A stretch of 64,000 nucleotides of DNA from an uncultured Pelagibacteraceae bacterium. Its GTDB lineage: Bacteria > Pseudomonadota > Alphaproteobacteria > Pelagibacterales > Pelagibacteraceae. The stretch covers positions 21,483 to 85,482 of the forward strand of contig CACNFE010000004.1 of assembly GCA_902619595.1 (NCBI GenBank), given 5' to 3'. Positions 23,036 through 31,778 of the stretch are shown piece after piece. The translations under genes were made by a program, and so were the position numbers. The notes below the pieces were generated by a model that worked only from the letters and a program-made list of their open reading frames with translations, was not told the origin of the DNA and did not search any database. Position 1 is the stretch's first letter, and each line of letters opens with the position of its first letter.

Positions 23036-24774
23036 CAAGTAATTTTCAAATTTTAAAACGTTTATACGTTGATTACTCAAAGAATTATATTGGAAAAATT
23101 ATTCTTTCAGGAATTTTCTCATTGATTGTAGCTGGATCAACCTCAGCAATTGCATATCTTCTAGATCCTGCAATAAAGAAAATTTTTGTAGAAAAAGATG
23201 AAAATTTAATTTTGATAATTCCATTATTTATTATTTTAGCATTTTTTGCAAAAGGCTTATCATTATATGGAGCAAGAGTGCTTATGATCTCTGTTGGTAA
23301 TGATATTAAAAAAGATATGCAGGATGATATGTTAAAATCACTAATTAGAGCTGATACAAATTTAATACAAGATAAACATAGCGGTAAATATTTAAATCAT
23401 GTGCTTGGTGATACTTCTCATATCGTGAATTTAGTTAGCACAACAATATTAAATGCTTTTAAAGATAGTTTAACACTTGTTGGTTTATTATGTGTCATGT
23501 TTTATCAAAATTGGAAGCTATCACTTATTGCAATATTAATGATACCTGTCGCAACATTAGCAGCTAAAAGCCTAGGAAAAAGAATTGGAAAAGTAACTAC
23601 CGAAGCTCAGGAAAAAGCTGGTGAGGCATCAAAATATTTAATGGAATTGTTTAAGAATCATAAGTTAATTAAAATTTTTCAAAAAGAGTCTTACGAAACG
23701 CAAAGATCAAGCAGATTTCTTAATGATGTGAAAGAAAAAGCAAAAAAAATTGCTATAGTTTTCACTAGAGCAACAGTAATAATGGAACCTTTAACTGGGG
23801 TGATGATAGCATTACTTATTTTTGTTACAGGAAAACTTATTATAAGTGGTGAAATAGATATAAATAATTTTTTTTCATTTTTAGCTGCAATGATGCTAGC
23901 TTACCAACCAGTAAGATCATTAGCTACTTTAAATGTTGGAATAAATCAAGGTTTATCAGCAGCTAAAAGAATATTACCAATAATTGATATAGAAAATAAA
24001 ATAAATGATAATAAGTCTAGCAATAATTTAGTTTTAAAAAATTGCGATATAGAATTTGAAAATTGCGATTTTAAATACAACGAGAATCAAAACTTAATTT
24101 TAAAAAAAATCAATTTAAAATTCACAGGTAATAAAATGACTGCTCTTGTTGGTCACAGTGGTGCTGGAAAATCCTCGATATTGAATTTGATTCCTAGATT
24201 TTATGACAGTATCTCTGGAGATATAAAAATTGATAATCAGTCAATTTATAAAATTAAACTCGAGGATTTAAGAAAAAATATATCAATAGTTACTCAAGAT
24301 ACGACTTTATTTGATGATACAATAAAAAATAATATTCTATATGCAAATTCTCAATCAAGCGAAAAAGAAATAATGGAAGTTGCGGAAAAGTCATTTGCAC
24401 ATAATTTTATAAAAGATCTACCGAATAAATATGAAACCATTATTGGTGAAAATGGTCTTAAATTATCAGGTGGAGAGAAGCAAAGAATTTCAATAGCAAG
24501 AGCTATGCTTAAGAAGGCACCAATAATTTTATTGGATGAGGCAACATCTTCATTAGACGCAGAGACAGAAAGCAAAATACAAGAAGCAATGAGCTTGTTA
24601 ACCAAAAATAAAACAACAATTGTAATAGCACATAGACTTTCAACAATACTAAACTCTCATAAAATTTTCGTTATTGAAAAAGGAGAGGTTGTTGCCGAAG
24701 GTACTCATAAAGAATTAATGGATAACTCTGAAATTTATAAGAACTTCTATGATAAACAAGTTAGAAGAGATTGA
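23032..24774 (+). CDS. msbA: Lipid A export-type ABC transporter (MsbA-like)
   Basis: ABC exporter: GHSGAGKSS, LSGGEKQRISIARA; next to waaA/lpxK. Confidence 0.88.
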   Translation: MTSNFQILKRLYVDYSKNYIGKIILSGIFSLIVAGSTSAIAYLLDPAIKKIFVEKDENLILIIPLFIILAFFAKGLSLYGARVLMISVGNDIKKDMQDDMLKSLIRADTNLIQDKHSGKYLNHVLGDTSHIVNLVSTTILNAFKDSLTLVGLLCVMFYQNWKLSLIAILMIPVATLAAKSLGKRIGKVTTEAQEKAGEASKYLMELFKNHKLIKIFQKESYETQRSSRFLNDVKEKAKKIAIVFTRATVIMEPLTGVMIALLIFVTGKLIISGEIDINNFFSFLAAMMLAYQPVRSLATLNVGINQGLSAAKRILPIIDIENKINDNKSSNNLVLKNCDIEFENCDFKYNENQNLILKKINLKFTGNKMTALVGHSGAGKSSILNLIPRFYDSISGDIKIDNQSIYKIKLEDLRKNISIVTQDTTLFDDTIKNNILYANSQSSEKEIMEVAEKSFAHNFIKDLPNKYETIIGENGLKLSGGEKQRISIARAMLKKAPIILLDEATSSLDAETESKIQEAMSLLTKNKTTIVIAHRLSTILNSHKIFVIEKGEVVAEGTHKELMDNSEIYKNFYDKQVRRD

Positions 24775-26021
24775 TGATATTAACTATCTATAGAATTTTA
24801 ATTAACTCAATACTTCTAATTTCACCAATTATAATTTTATTTAGATTATTTAAAGGAAAAGAGGATCTTAAAAGATTTAAAGAAAAGCTTGGTTTTTTTT
24901 CAAAAAAAAAAATTGGTAAAAAACTAATATGGTTTCACGGTGCAAGCGTAGGTGAATTATTGAGCATAATCCCACTTATTGAAATTCTTGAAAAAGATAA
25001 AAGTGTTAATCAAATATTAATAACAAGTTCAACTATTAGCTCAGCCAGAGTTTTTGGTAAATTTAAATTTAAAAAAACCATACATCAATTTTTTCCAATC
25101 GATGCTAATATAATTTCGAAAAAATTTTTAAATTATTGGAAACCATTTAGTGTAATTTTTATAGACTCTGAGATTTGGCCAAATACCATTATTAATCTAA
25201 GTAAAAGAAAAATTCCTATAATTCTACTAAATGCTAGAATTACAAAAAAATCTTTTAAAAGATGGTGTTTAATTACAGATTTTGCAAAAAGAGTTTTTCA
25301 AAACCTCACATTCACTTATCCATGTAATGAGGAAACTTCAAATTACTTAAAGTTTTTTGGTGTAAGTAATATAAAGTTAATTGGAAATTTAAAATTTTCC
25401 CAAAAAAAAATTAGGCATGACAAAATTCCGCTTCAATTAAAAAAATTTTTTAATAAGAAGATACACTGGTGTGCTTCAAGTACACATAGAGGAGAGGAAG
25501 AATTTTGTATTGATGTGCATTGTAATCTAAAAAAAAAATATAAAAATATTGTAAGTATAATTATACCCAGACACGTTGATAGAAAAAATGAAATTATTGA
25601 TATAGCCAAATCAAAAAATCTTAAATTCTTTTGTCACAGTTCGGGTAAAGTGATTCCATTGGATACCGAAATTTATTTAGTTGATACATATGGTGAAACA
25701 GAGACTTTTTATAATTTTAGCAAGATTGTTTTTATGGGAGGATCAATTATTAAACATGGTGGCCAAAATCCTTTAGAAGCAGCAAGATATGGTTGCAAAA
25801 TAATACACGGACCAAATATAGAAAATTTTCAAGATATTTATAAACTTTTAGATAAAAATAATATTGCAAAAAAAATAAAATTTAAAAAAAATTTAATAAG
25901 CGAAATTAAAAAATCCCTCAAAATTAAAAAGACCTCTAATTTGATTGTTAGAAAAATCGAGGATATTGGTATAAAGATACTTAAAAATACCTCTGAGGAG
26001 ATAAAAAAAATTGTTAAATGA
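24771..26021 (+). CDS. waaA: 3-deoxy-D-manno-octulosonic acid transferase
   Basis: WFHGASVGE, SEIWPN, GGSIIKHGGQNPLEAARYG. Confidence 0.93.
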   Translation: MMILTIYRILINSILLISPIIILFRLFKGKEDLKRFKEKLGFFSKKKIGKKLIWFHGASVGELLSIIPLIEILEKDKSVNQILITSSTISSARVFGKFKFKKTIHQFFPIDANIISKKFLNYWKPFSVIFIDSEIWPNTIINLSKRKIPIILLNARITKKSFKRWCLITDFAKRVFQNLTFTYPCNEETSNYLKFFGVSNIKLIGNLKFSQKKIRHDKIPLQLKKFFNKKIHWCASSTHRGEEEFCIDVHCNLKKKYKNIVSIIIPRHVDRKNEIIDIAKSKNLKFFCHSSGKVIPLDTEIYLVDTYGETETFYNFSKIVFMGGSIIKHGGQNPLEAARYGCKIIHGPNIENFQDIYKLLDKNNIAKKIKFKKNLISEIKKSLKIKKTSNLIVRKIEDIGIKILKNTSEEIKKIVK

Positions 26022-26956
26022 AATTTAATAAACCAAAATTTTGGGACATTAAAAAACCAAATTTAGTTGCACTTCTCCTTATTCCTTTAACTTTACCAAT
26101 ATTGATCAATAATTTACTCAGAAAATTTAAAAAAAGAAAAAAATACCCAGATATTTTCTCGATTTGTATAGGAAATATTTATGTCGGTGGCACTGGGAAA
26201 ACACCATTAGCAATAAAGTCCAATAATCTATTGAATTCCGAAAAACTAAACTCAGTTATTATTAAAAAGTTTTATAAAAATCAGCTTGATGAACAACTCC
26301 TTATAAAAAAGTATTCAAATCTAATCTGTAAAAAAAAAAGATTAGATGCAATAAAAGAGGCTAATTTAAAAAAATTTAAATACGCTATATTTGATGACGG
26401 ATTGCAAGATAAATCATTAGATTATAATTTAAAAATTGTTTGTTTCAATAACTTGCAGTGGATTGGGAATGGTTTAATTATTCCAGCAGGTCCTTTAAGG
26501 GAGAAAATTAATTCAATTAAAGAATATGATGCGGTAGTAATCAATGGAGATCCAAAATTAAATGTAAATTTAATTTCAGAATTAAAAAGAATAAAGAATA
26601 ATTTACAAATTTTTGAGACAAATTACGAAATATCAAATATAAGTGATTTTGACAGAAAATTAAATTATGTTATTTTTTCTGCAATTGGTAATCCAAAAAA
26701 CTTTTTTAAACTTTTAAAAGAAAATAATTTTAATATTTTAAAGGAATTTATCTTTCCGGATCATTATATTTATTCAGATAAAGATATTGAAAGTATTATT
26801 AATTATTCAAAGTTAAATAATCTAAAAATAATTACTACAGAGAAAGATTATTTAAAAATAAATAAAAAGTTTTTTGATGAAATAAATATTTTAAAACTTG
26901 AAATTAAAATATTTAATGAAAAAAAATTCAAAAATTTTTTAACAAATCAGCTATGA
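26018..26956 (+). CDS. lpxK: Tetraacyldisaccharide 4'-kinase
   Basis: IGNIYVGGTGKTP, FDDGLQD. Confidence 0.92.
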   Translation: MKFNKPKFWDIKKPNLVALLLIPLTLPILINNLLRKFKKRKKYPDIFSICIGNIYVGGTGKTPLAIKSNNLLNSEKLNSVIIKKFYKNQLDEQLLIKKYSNLICKKKRLDAIKEANLKKFKYAIFDDGLQDKSLDYNLKIVCFNNLQWIGNGLIIPAGPLREKINSIKEYDAVVINGDPKLNVNLISELKRIKNNLQIFETNYEISNISDFDRKLNYVIFSAIGNPKNFFKLLKENNFNILKEFIFPDHYIYSDKDIESIINYSKLNNLKIITTEKDYLKINKKFFDEINILKLEIKIFNEKKFKNFLTNQL

Positions 26957-27816
26957 AAATTATTAATTATTTACTTCAATATATTTTAATAAAATTATTT
27001 TTTTTTATTTGTAAAATTATTGGTTATAAAAACGCATCTAATCTTGGAAAGTTAATTGGTGAAAAAGTTGGTCCAAAGTTTAAATCAAAAAATATTATTG
27101 AAAGAAATATTAATCTAATATTACCAGATGCTAAAAGCGAAGGGGTAGATGAAATTATTAAAAAGATGTGGGGAAACTATGGGCGTATATTGTCAGAATA
27201 CGTTTTTTTGAAAGATTTCAGAAACGGAAATTTAAAAGATTATATAAAAATAACAGGATTAGAATATTTAAACGAAATAAAAAATAAAAATATTCCTGTT
27301 GTTTTCGTATCTGGGCATTTTAATAATTTTGAGTTGATGGCGATGCAAATTGAGAAATCTGGTATAGAACTTGGAGCAATATATAGACCTCTAAATAATT
27401 TTTTCTTGAATAGCACCATGGAAAATATTAGAAAAAAATTTATCTGTAGAAATCAAATCAAAAAAGGATTATCGGGGATAAGAGATATTTTAAATTTATT
27501 CAAAAATAATACATCTATAGCATTAATGATTGATCAAAGAGTTACTGAGGGTATTAAGTCTAGTTTTTTTAAAAAAGAAGCGTTCACTACCACGATACCT
27601 GCTCAATTAGTCAAAAAATTTAGTTGTCCAGTAGTTAGTATTTATATCGAAAGAATTGATGGGTATAATTTTAAAATGATTATAGATAAACCAATATATT
27701 TTTCTAAAGACAAAAGTACTGAAGATATTACCCAATATTTAAATTATTTACTTGAAAAAATGATTTTAAGAAATCCTGAACAATGGATTTTAACTCACAA
27801 TAGATGGAAAATTTAA
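26953..27816 (+). CDS. Lipid A biosynthesis lauroyl acyltransferase family
   Basis: SGHFNNFELMAMQ acyltransferase motif; context. Confidence 0.88.
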   Translation: MKIINYLLQYILIKLFFFICKIIGYKNASNLGKLIGEKVGPKFKSKNIIERNINLILPDAKSEGVDEIIKKMWGNYGRILSEYVFLKDFRNGNLKDYIKITGLEYLNEIKNKNIPVVFVSGHFNNFELMAMQIEKSGIELGAIYRPLNNFFLNSTMENIRKKFICRNQIKKGLSGIRDILNLFKNNTSIALMIDQRVTEGIKSSFFKKEAFTTTIPAQLVKKFSCPVVSIYIERIDGYNFKMIIDKPIYFSKDKSTEDITQYLNYLLEKMILRNPEQWILTHNRWKI

Positions 27817-27820
27817 TAAC

Positions 27821-28009
27821 TTATTTGTTTTCCTTTTTTTTTGATGCCTCCACATAAGAGTAATAAGCCTCCTGATCTTCAACATTCCAATAAGTTAAGT
27901 TGTCTAAAGGAATTTTTTTATTTGAAATAGCGCATAATACGTGGTCACCAGGCTCAACAATTTCAAAATTATTAGGCAAATATCTCAATTTAGCTAATTT
28001 ATTTTCCAT
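27821..28009 (-). CDS. DUF2093 domain protein
   Basis: KLRYLPNNFEIVEPGDHVLCAISNKKIPLDNLTYWNVEDQEAY. Confidence 0.8.
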   Translation of the reverse strand: MENKLAKLRYLPNNFEIVEPGDHVLCAISNKKIPLDNLTYWNVEDQEAYYSYVEASKKKENK

Positions 28010-28035
28010 ACTTAAGTTATATAAAATATATATAT

Positions 28036-29295
28036 ATGAATATTGGCATTATTGGAAGTGGTGGACGAGAACATGCGCTGTGCTTGAAATTGAAAGAGTC
28101 AGACCTCGTGAACAAAATCTATTGTTTTCCTGGAAACGCTGGAACAGAATTACTAGCAGAAAATATTGATATAAATATTGACGACTTTAACGAGATTAAA
28201 AAGAAATCTCTAGAAAAAAATATTAGCTTATTAGTTGTTGGCCCTGAAAAACAACTTGTTAATGGTATAGTAGATTTTTTTAAAAATACTGGTATTCAAG
28301 TGTTTGGTCCAAATAAAATTTCGTCTCAACTTGAAGGTTCAAAAATTTTTACAAAAAAACTTTGTAAAAAGTTTAATATCCCAACCTCAAAATTTGAGAT
28401 ATTTATAAAAAAAAGTGATGCTATTAATTATTTGGAAAATTCAAAATACCCTATAGTAATCAAGGCAGATGGCTTGGCGTCAGGAAAGGGCGTTTATATT
28501 TGTAAATCAAAAAATAACGCAGAAGAAGCAGTAAATGAAATATTTAACGGAAAATTCGGTAAAGCTGAATCAATTTTAATAGAAGAGTTTTTAGAAGGAG
28601 AGGAAATGAGTTATTTTGTAGTATGCGATGGAAAAGATTATAAATTTTTTCAAACTGCACAAGATCATAAGAGAGTTGGCGAAGGAGATACAGGTCCTAA
28701 TACTGGTGGGATGGGAGCATATTCACCGTCTAGATTAAATAATGATATTCTTCAAGACAAAATCAATAAAAAAATTATAGAACCAACTATGGCTGGATTG
28801 AAAGAACTTAATACAAATTATATCGGCTTCTTATATGTTGGACTTATGATATGTAAAAATGAACCATACCTAATTGAATTTAACGTAAGAATGGGAGATC
28901 CGGAGTGCCAAACAATTCTCCCACTACTAAAATCGGATTTGGCAAAAATCATTTTATCATGTTGTAAACAAGAGCTAGGAGTGGAAAATATTGAATGGCT
29001 AGAAAAAAAAAGTTTGTGTATCGTTTTATGTTCAAATGGATATCCAGGTGATTATAAAAAAAAAGTAATTATAAATAATGTAAAAAATTTAAGAGTTAAG
29101 GAGGGTCAATTTATTATTCATGCTGGTACTAAAAGTATTAAAGAGGATTTATATTCTTATGGGGGTAGAGTATTAAATATAGTGGTAACCTCAGATAGCT
29201 TTGAGAGTAGTAAAAAAGACGCTCTAAAAATTCTTGAAAGAATTAATTGGAAATACGGTTTTTATAGAAAAGATATTGGATACAAAGTTACATAA
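28036..29295 (+). CDS. purD: Phosphoribosylamine-glycine ligase
   Basis: IGSGGREHAL, KADGLASGKGV, DHKRVGEGDTGPNTGGMGAYSP. Confidence 0.97.
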   Translation: MNIGIIGSGGREHALCLKLKESDLVNKIYCFPGNAGTELLAENIDINIDDFNEIKKKSLEKNISLLVVGPEKQLVNGIVDFFKNTGIQVFGPNKISSQLEGSKIFTKKLCKKFNIPTSKFEIFIKKSDAINYLENSKYPIVIKADGLASGKGVYICKSKNNAEEAVNEIFNGKFGKAESILIEEFLEGEEMSYFVVCDGKDYKFFQTAQDHKRVGEGDTGPNTGGMGAYSPSRLNNDILQDKINKKIIEPTMAGLKELNTNYIGFLYVGLMICKNEPYLIEFNVRMGDPECQTILPLLKSDLAKIILSCCKQELGVENIEWLEKKSLCIVLCSNGYPGDYKKKVIINNVKNLRVKEGQFIIHAGTKSIKEDLYSYGGRVLNIVVTSDSFESSKKDALKILERINWKYGFYRKDIGYKVT

Positions 29296-29298
29296 TGT

Positions 29299-29859
29299 AT
29301 GAGAATAATATCAGGAAAATTTAAAGGAAAAAAATTGCATCAACCTTTAGATAATTTAACTAGACCATTGAGAGACATGGTAAAAGAGGCGATCTTTAAT
29401 TTTCTAGCTCACTCCGAACATATAAAAATCAATATGAAAGAAGCTTGTATTTTAGATCTTTTTTCTGGTTCAGGATCTTTTGGTCTTGAATGTATTTCAA
29501 GACAGGCAAAAAAGGTTGTTTTCTGTGAAAATTATGAGCCAGCATTACATGTATTAAAAAAAAATATTAAATCTCTTAACGAAGTAAAAAAAATTGAAAT
29601 AAATACACAAGATATTTATGAAATGCTGGACTCTCAAAATTTTAAAAATAGATTTAATTTAATTTTTTTAGATCCGCCATTTAAAGAACAAAAAGTCAAT
29701 GAACTTTTGTCATTGATAAATAAATCAAATATTTTGGAGAAAGATGGTCTAATTATTTTGCATAGAAACAAAAAAAGTAAAGATACATTAAATATGAAAT
29801 ATGATATTTTGTTAGAAAAGATATATGGAATATCAAAGATATATTTTATTAAATTTTAG
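29299..29859 (+). CDS. rsmD: 16S rRNA (guanine966-N2)-methyltransferase
   Basis: RIISGKFKGKKL, LDLFSGSGSFGLE, FLDPPF. Confidence 0.92.
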   Translation: MRIISGKFKGKKLHQPLDNLTRPLRDMVKEAIFNFLAHSEHIKINMKEACILDLFSGSGSFGLECISRQAKKVVFCENYEPALHVLKKNIKSLNEVKKIEINTQDIYEMLDSQNFKNRFNLIFLDPPFKEQKVNELLSLINKSNILEKDGLIILHRNKKSKDTLNMKYDILLEKIYGISKIYFIKF

Positions 29860-30968
29860 GTATTTAATATTTTTTTAGTTTCAATTTTTATTAATTCGAC
29901 TGCTGGCTGATTAAAAGGATCTAGATTTAAAGCCTCTCCTATCAAAATTGTCTCCAACATAAAGAAAGTAAACATCTCTCCTAAAGAACTCTCAGATCTG
30001 TCTAATAAATCAAAAGATCTAAACGGTATTTTTTTTCTCTTAAAGATCGTTTTTGTTGCAAATTTTTGTGCTAATTTTATATTTGCAAGACGATTATTTT
30101 TTGAGTGATCTAGAACATCAAAAAAAGTGTAAAAATTTGTACTTGGTCCATCTAGGTATAGTTGCATCATACTGTGGTTGTCTCTTGGTAAATTTGAGAC
30201 AACTGGCAAAAGTCCTTTTGATTTTTTTCCTAAACTTTCTGCTATTAGTTGCTGATACCAATTAAATAAACCTTCCGAATTTTCATCAAAATTAAGAATG
30301 ATTGAGTTATATTTTTTTTTTCTAATTAAAGCGACAGTTGAAATAACATTATTAATTAATGAATTAATAAATCTTTTATTTTTAATTAAATTATCAAATC
30401 TTTTAAATTTTTTTGGATTAAGACCCATTAATAATGCTGGAAGCATACCAACTTCAGACAAAACAGAGTACCTTCCTCCAATGTAATTTCTATGGTCGAT
30501 TATATCACTTTTAAGTTTTTTTGCTAAATTTCTAATTTGATTGTTTGAATTTTCACAAATAAATAAATTATTCTTTTTATTTTTTAAAGACCTGAAATTA
30601 GAAATTGTCTCTAATGTATTTCCTGATTTTGAAATTACTAAATTTAATGATTTTAAGTTTTGGTTGTAGTTTTTTTTTAGATTTATATTATCAACAAAAG
30701 TAAATTTTTTTTTTATTTTAGGGCTAAAAAAGTTATAAATTGCTTTAGCACCAAGCGCCGATCCCCCCATTCCGACTAAATTAATATTTTTAAAATTATT
30801 ATATTTTTTAAAGTTAATATTTTCGTATGAATATTTATATTTTTGAGAGAAACTTTTTATAAGTTTTTCTTGAATACAAATATCAAGTTTTTTTTTAAGC
30901 TTTATTTCAAGATTTCTGTTTTTTTTTATGTCTACAAAGTTTTTAAAATTTATAAAATGCTTTTGCAT
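29856..30968 (-). CDS. pgi: Glucose-6-phosphate isomerase (short form)
   Basis: VGMGGSALGAKA, SKSGNTLET, YIGGRYSVLSEVG. Confidence 0.85.
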   Translation of the reverse strand: MQKHFINFKNFVDIKKNRNLEIKLKKKLDICIQEKLIKSFSQKYKYSYENINFKKYNNFKNINLVGMGGSALGAKAIYNFFSPKIKKKFTFVDNINLKKNYNQNLKSLNLVISKSGNTLETISNFRSLKNKKNNLFICENSNNQIRNLAKKLKSDIIDHRNYIGGRYSVLSEVGMLPALLMGLNPKKFKRFDNLIKNKRFINSLINNVISTVALIRKKKYNSIILNFDENSEGLFNWYQQLIAESLGKKSKGLLPVVSNLPRDNHSMMQLYLDGPSTNFYTFFDVLDHSKNNRLANIKLAQKFATKTIFKRKKIPFRSFDLLDRSESSLGEMFTFFMLETILIGEALNLDPFNQPAVELIKIETKKILNT

Positions 30969-31300
30969 TAATCTTTATTTATTTGATCTATTACGAATTC
31001 CTCAGCAGATCTGTTACCTGTCTCGTTACTCTTCGCGCTTTTCGAATTAATAGATTTAATTAAATCATTAATTTCATCATCAACTAACGCAGATTGGTCA
31101 TTTATTTGTTCTGATTGTGGAACTGGTAGCTCGTCAAAATTTGGTGGAATTTCTAATGGGTTTTTTTTTATTACTAAAAATTCATCACTTCTCTCCTGTT
31201 TTTTTCCCGTTAAACCATCTTTAACAGTTTGACAGGAGTATAAAAATAAAAAACAGAAAAAGTAGAGTAAAATTTTTTTATTCATTAGTTTTCTTTTCAA
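30968..31300 (-). CDS. Small putative lipoprotein (DUF3035-like; actual start probably internal)
   Basis: Lipobox-like LFLYSC near the N-terminus; downstream of lspA. Confidence 0.5.
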   Translation of the reverse strand: MKRKLMNKKILLYFFCFLFLYSCQTVKDGLTGKKQERSDEFLVIKKNPLEIPPNFDELPVPQSEQINDQSALVDDEINDLIKSINSKSAKSNETGNRSAEEFVIDQINKD

Positions 31301-31778
31301 CTTTATTAAAAATTATTTCAACAAAAATAAGGCATACAACGCCTAATGTAATAAAAACATCTGCTATATTAAATATAAACCAATGAAAATCATTGTAATT
31401 TAAATCAATAAAATCTGGAACTGCAGAATAGTAAAGTCTATCGAATAAGTTGCCAAGTGATCCACCCAAAATGACAAAAAATATAAGTCCTTTAAAATTA
31501 CTTGACTTTACACCAAGGTATAAGATTACAAAATTAACCAATACAATTATAAATGTTATTAAATTATAAATAAATTGTTTTTCAAATGATAATAATCCAA
31601 ACCCTATTCCTGTATTCCAAACTAAAATAATATTTATAAACTGATTTAGATAAATATCTACTTTGCCATAAGTTTCTGCAATATTTATAACATAAATTTT
31701 TGAAATCCTATCTAAAGTGAAAATTAACAATGTAATAAAAAAATAAAAAAAAATTTTTTTATTTAAAAATTTTGTCAT
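31278..31778 (-). CDS. lspA: Lipoprotein signal peptidase
   Basis: WNTGIGFGLLS, GGSLGNLFDRLYYSAVPDFID, NIADVFITLG. Confidence 0.95.
   Translation of the reverse strand: MTKFLNKKIFFYFFITLLIFTLDRISKIYVINIAETYGKVDIYLNQFINIILVWNTGIGFGLLSFEKQFIYNLITFIIVLVNFVILYLGVKSSNFKGLIFFVILGGSLGNLFDRLYYSAVPDFIDLNYNDFHWFIFNIADVFITLGVVCLIFVEIIFNKVEKKTNE

Noticed and set aside
29856-30968. Short Pgi as a truncated pseudogene
   Set aside because: 370-aa ORF keeps the SGNT and GGRYS motifs and intact flanks; short PGI forms are plausible.
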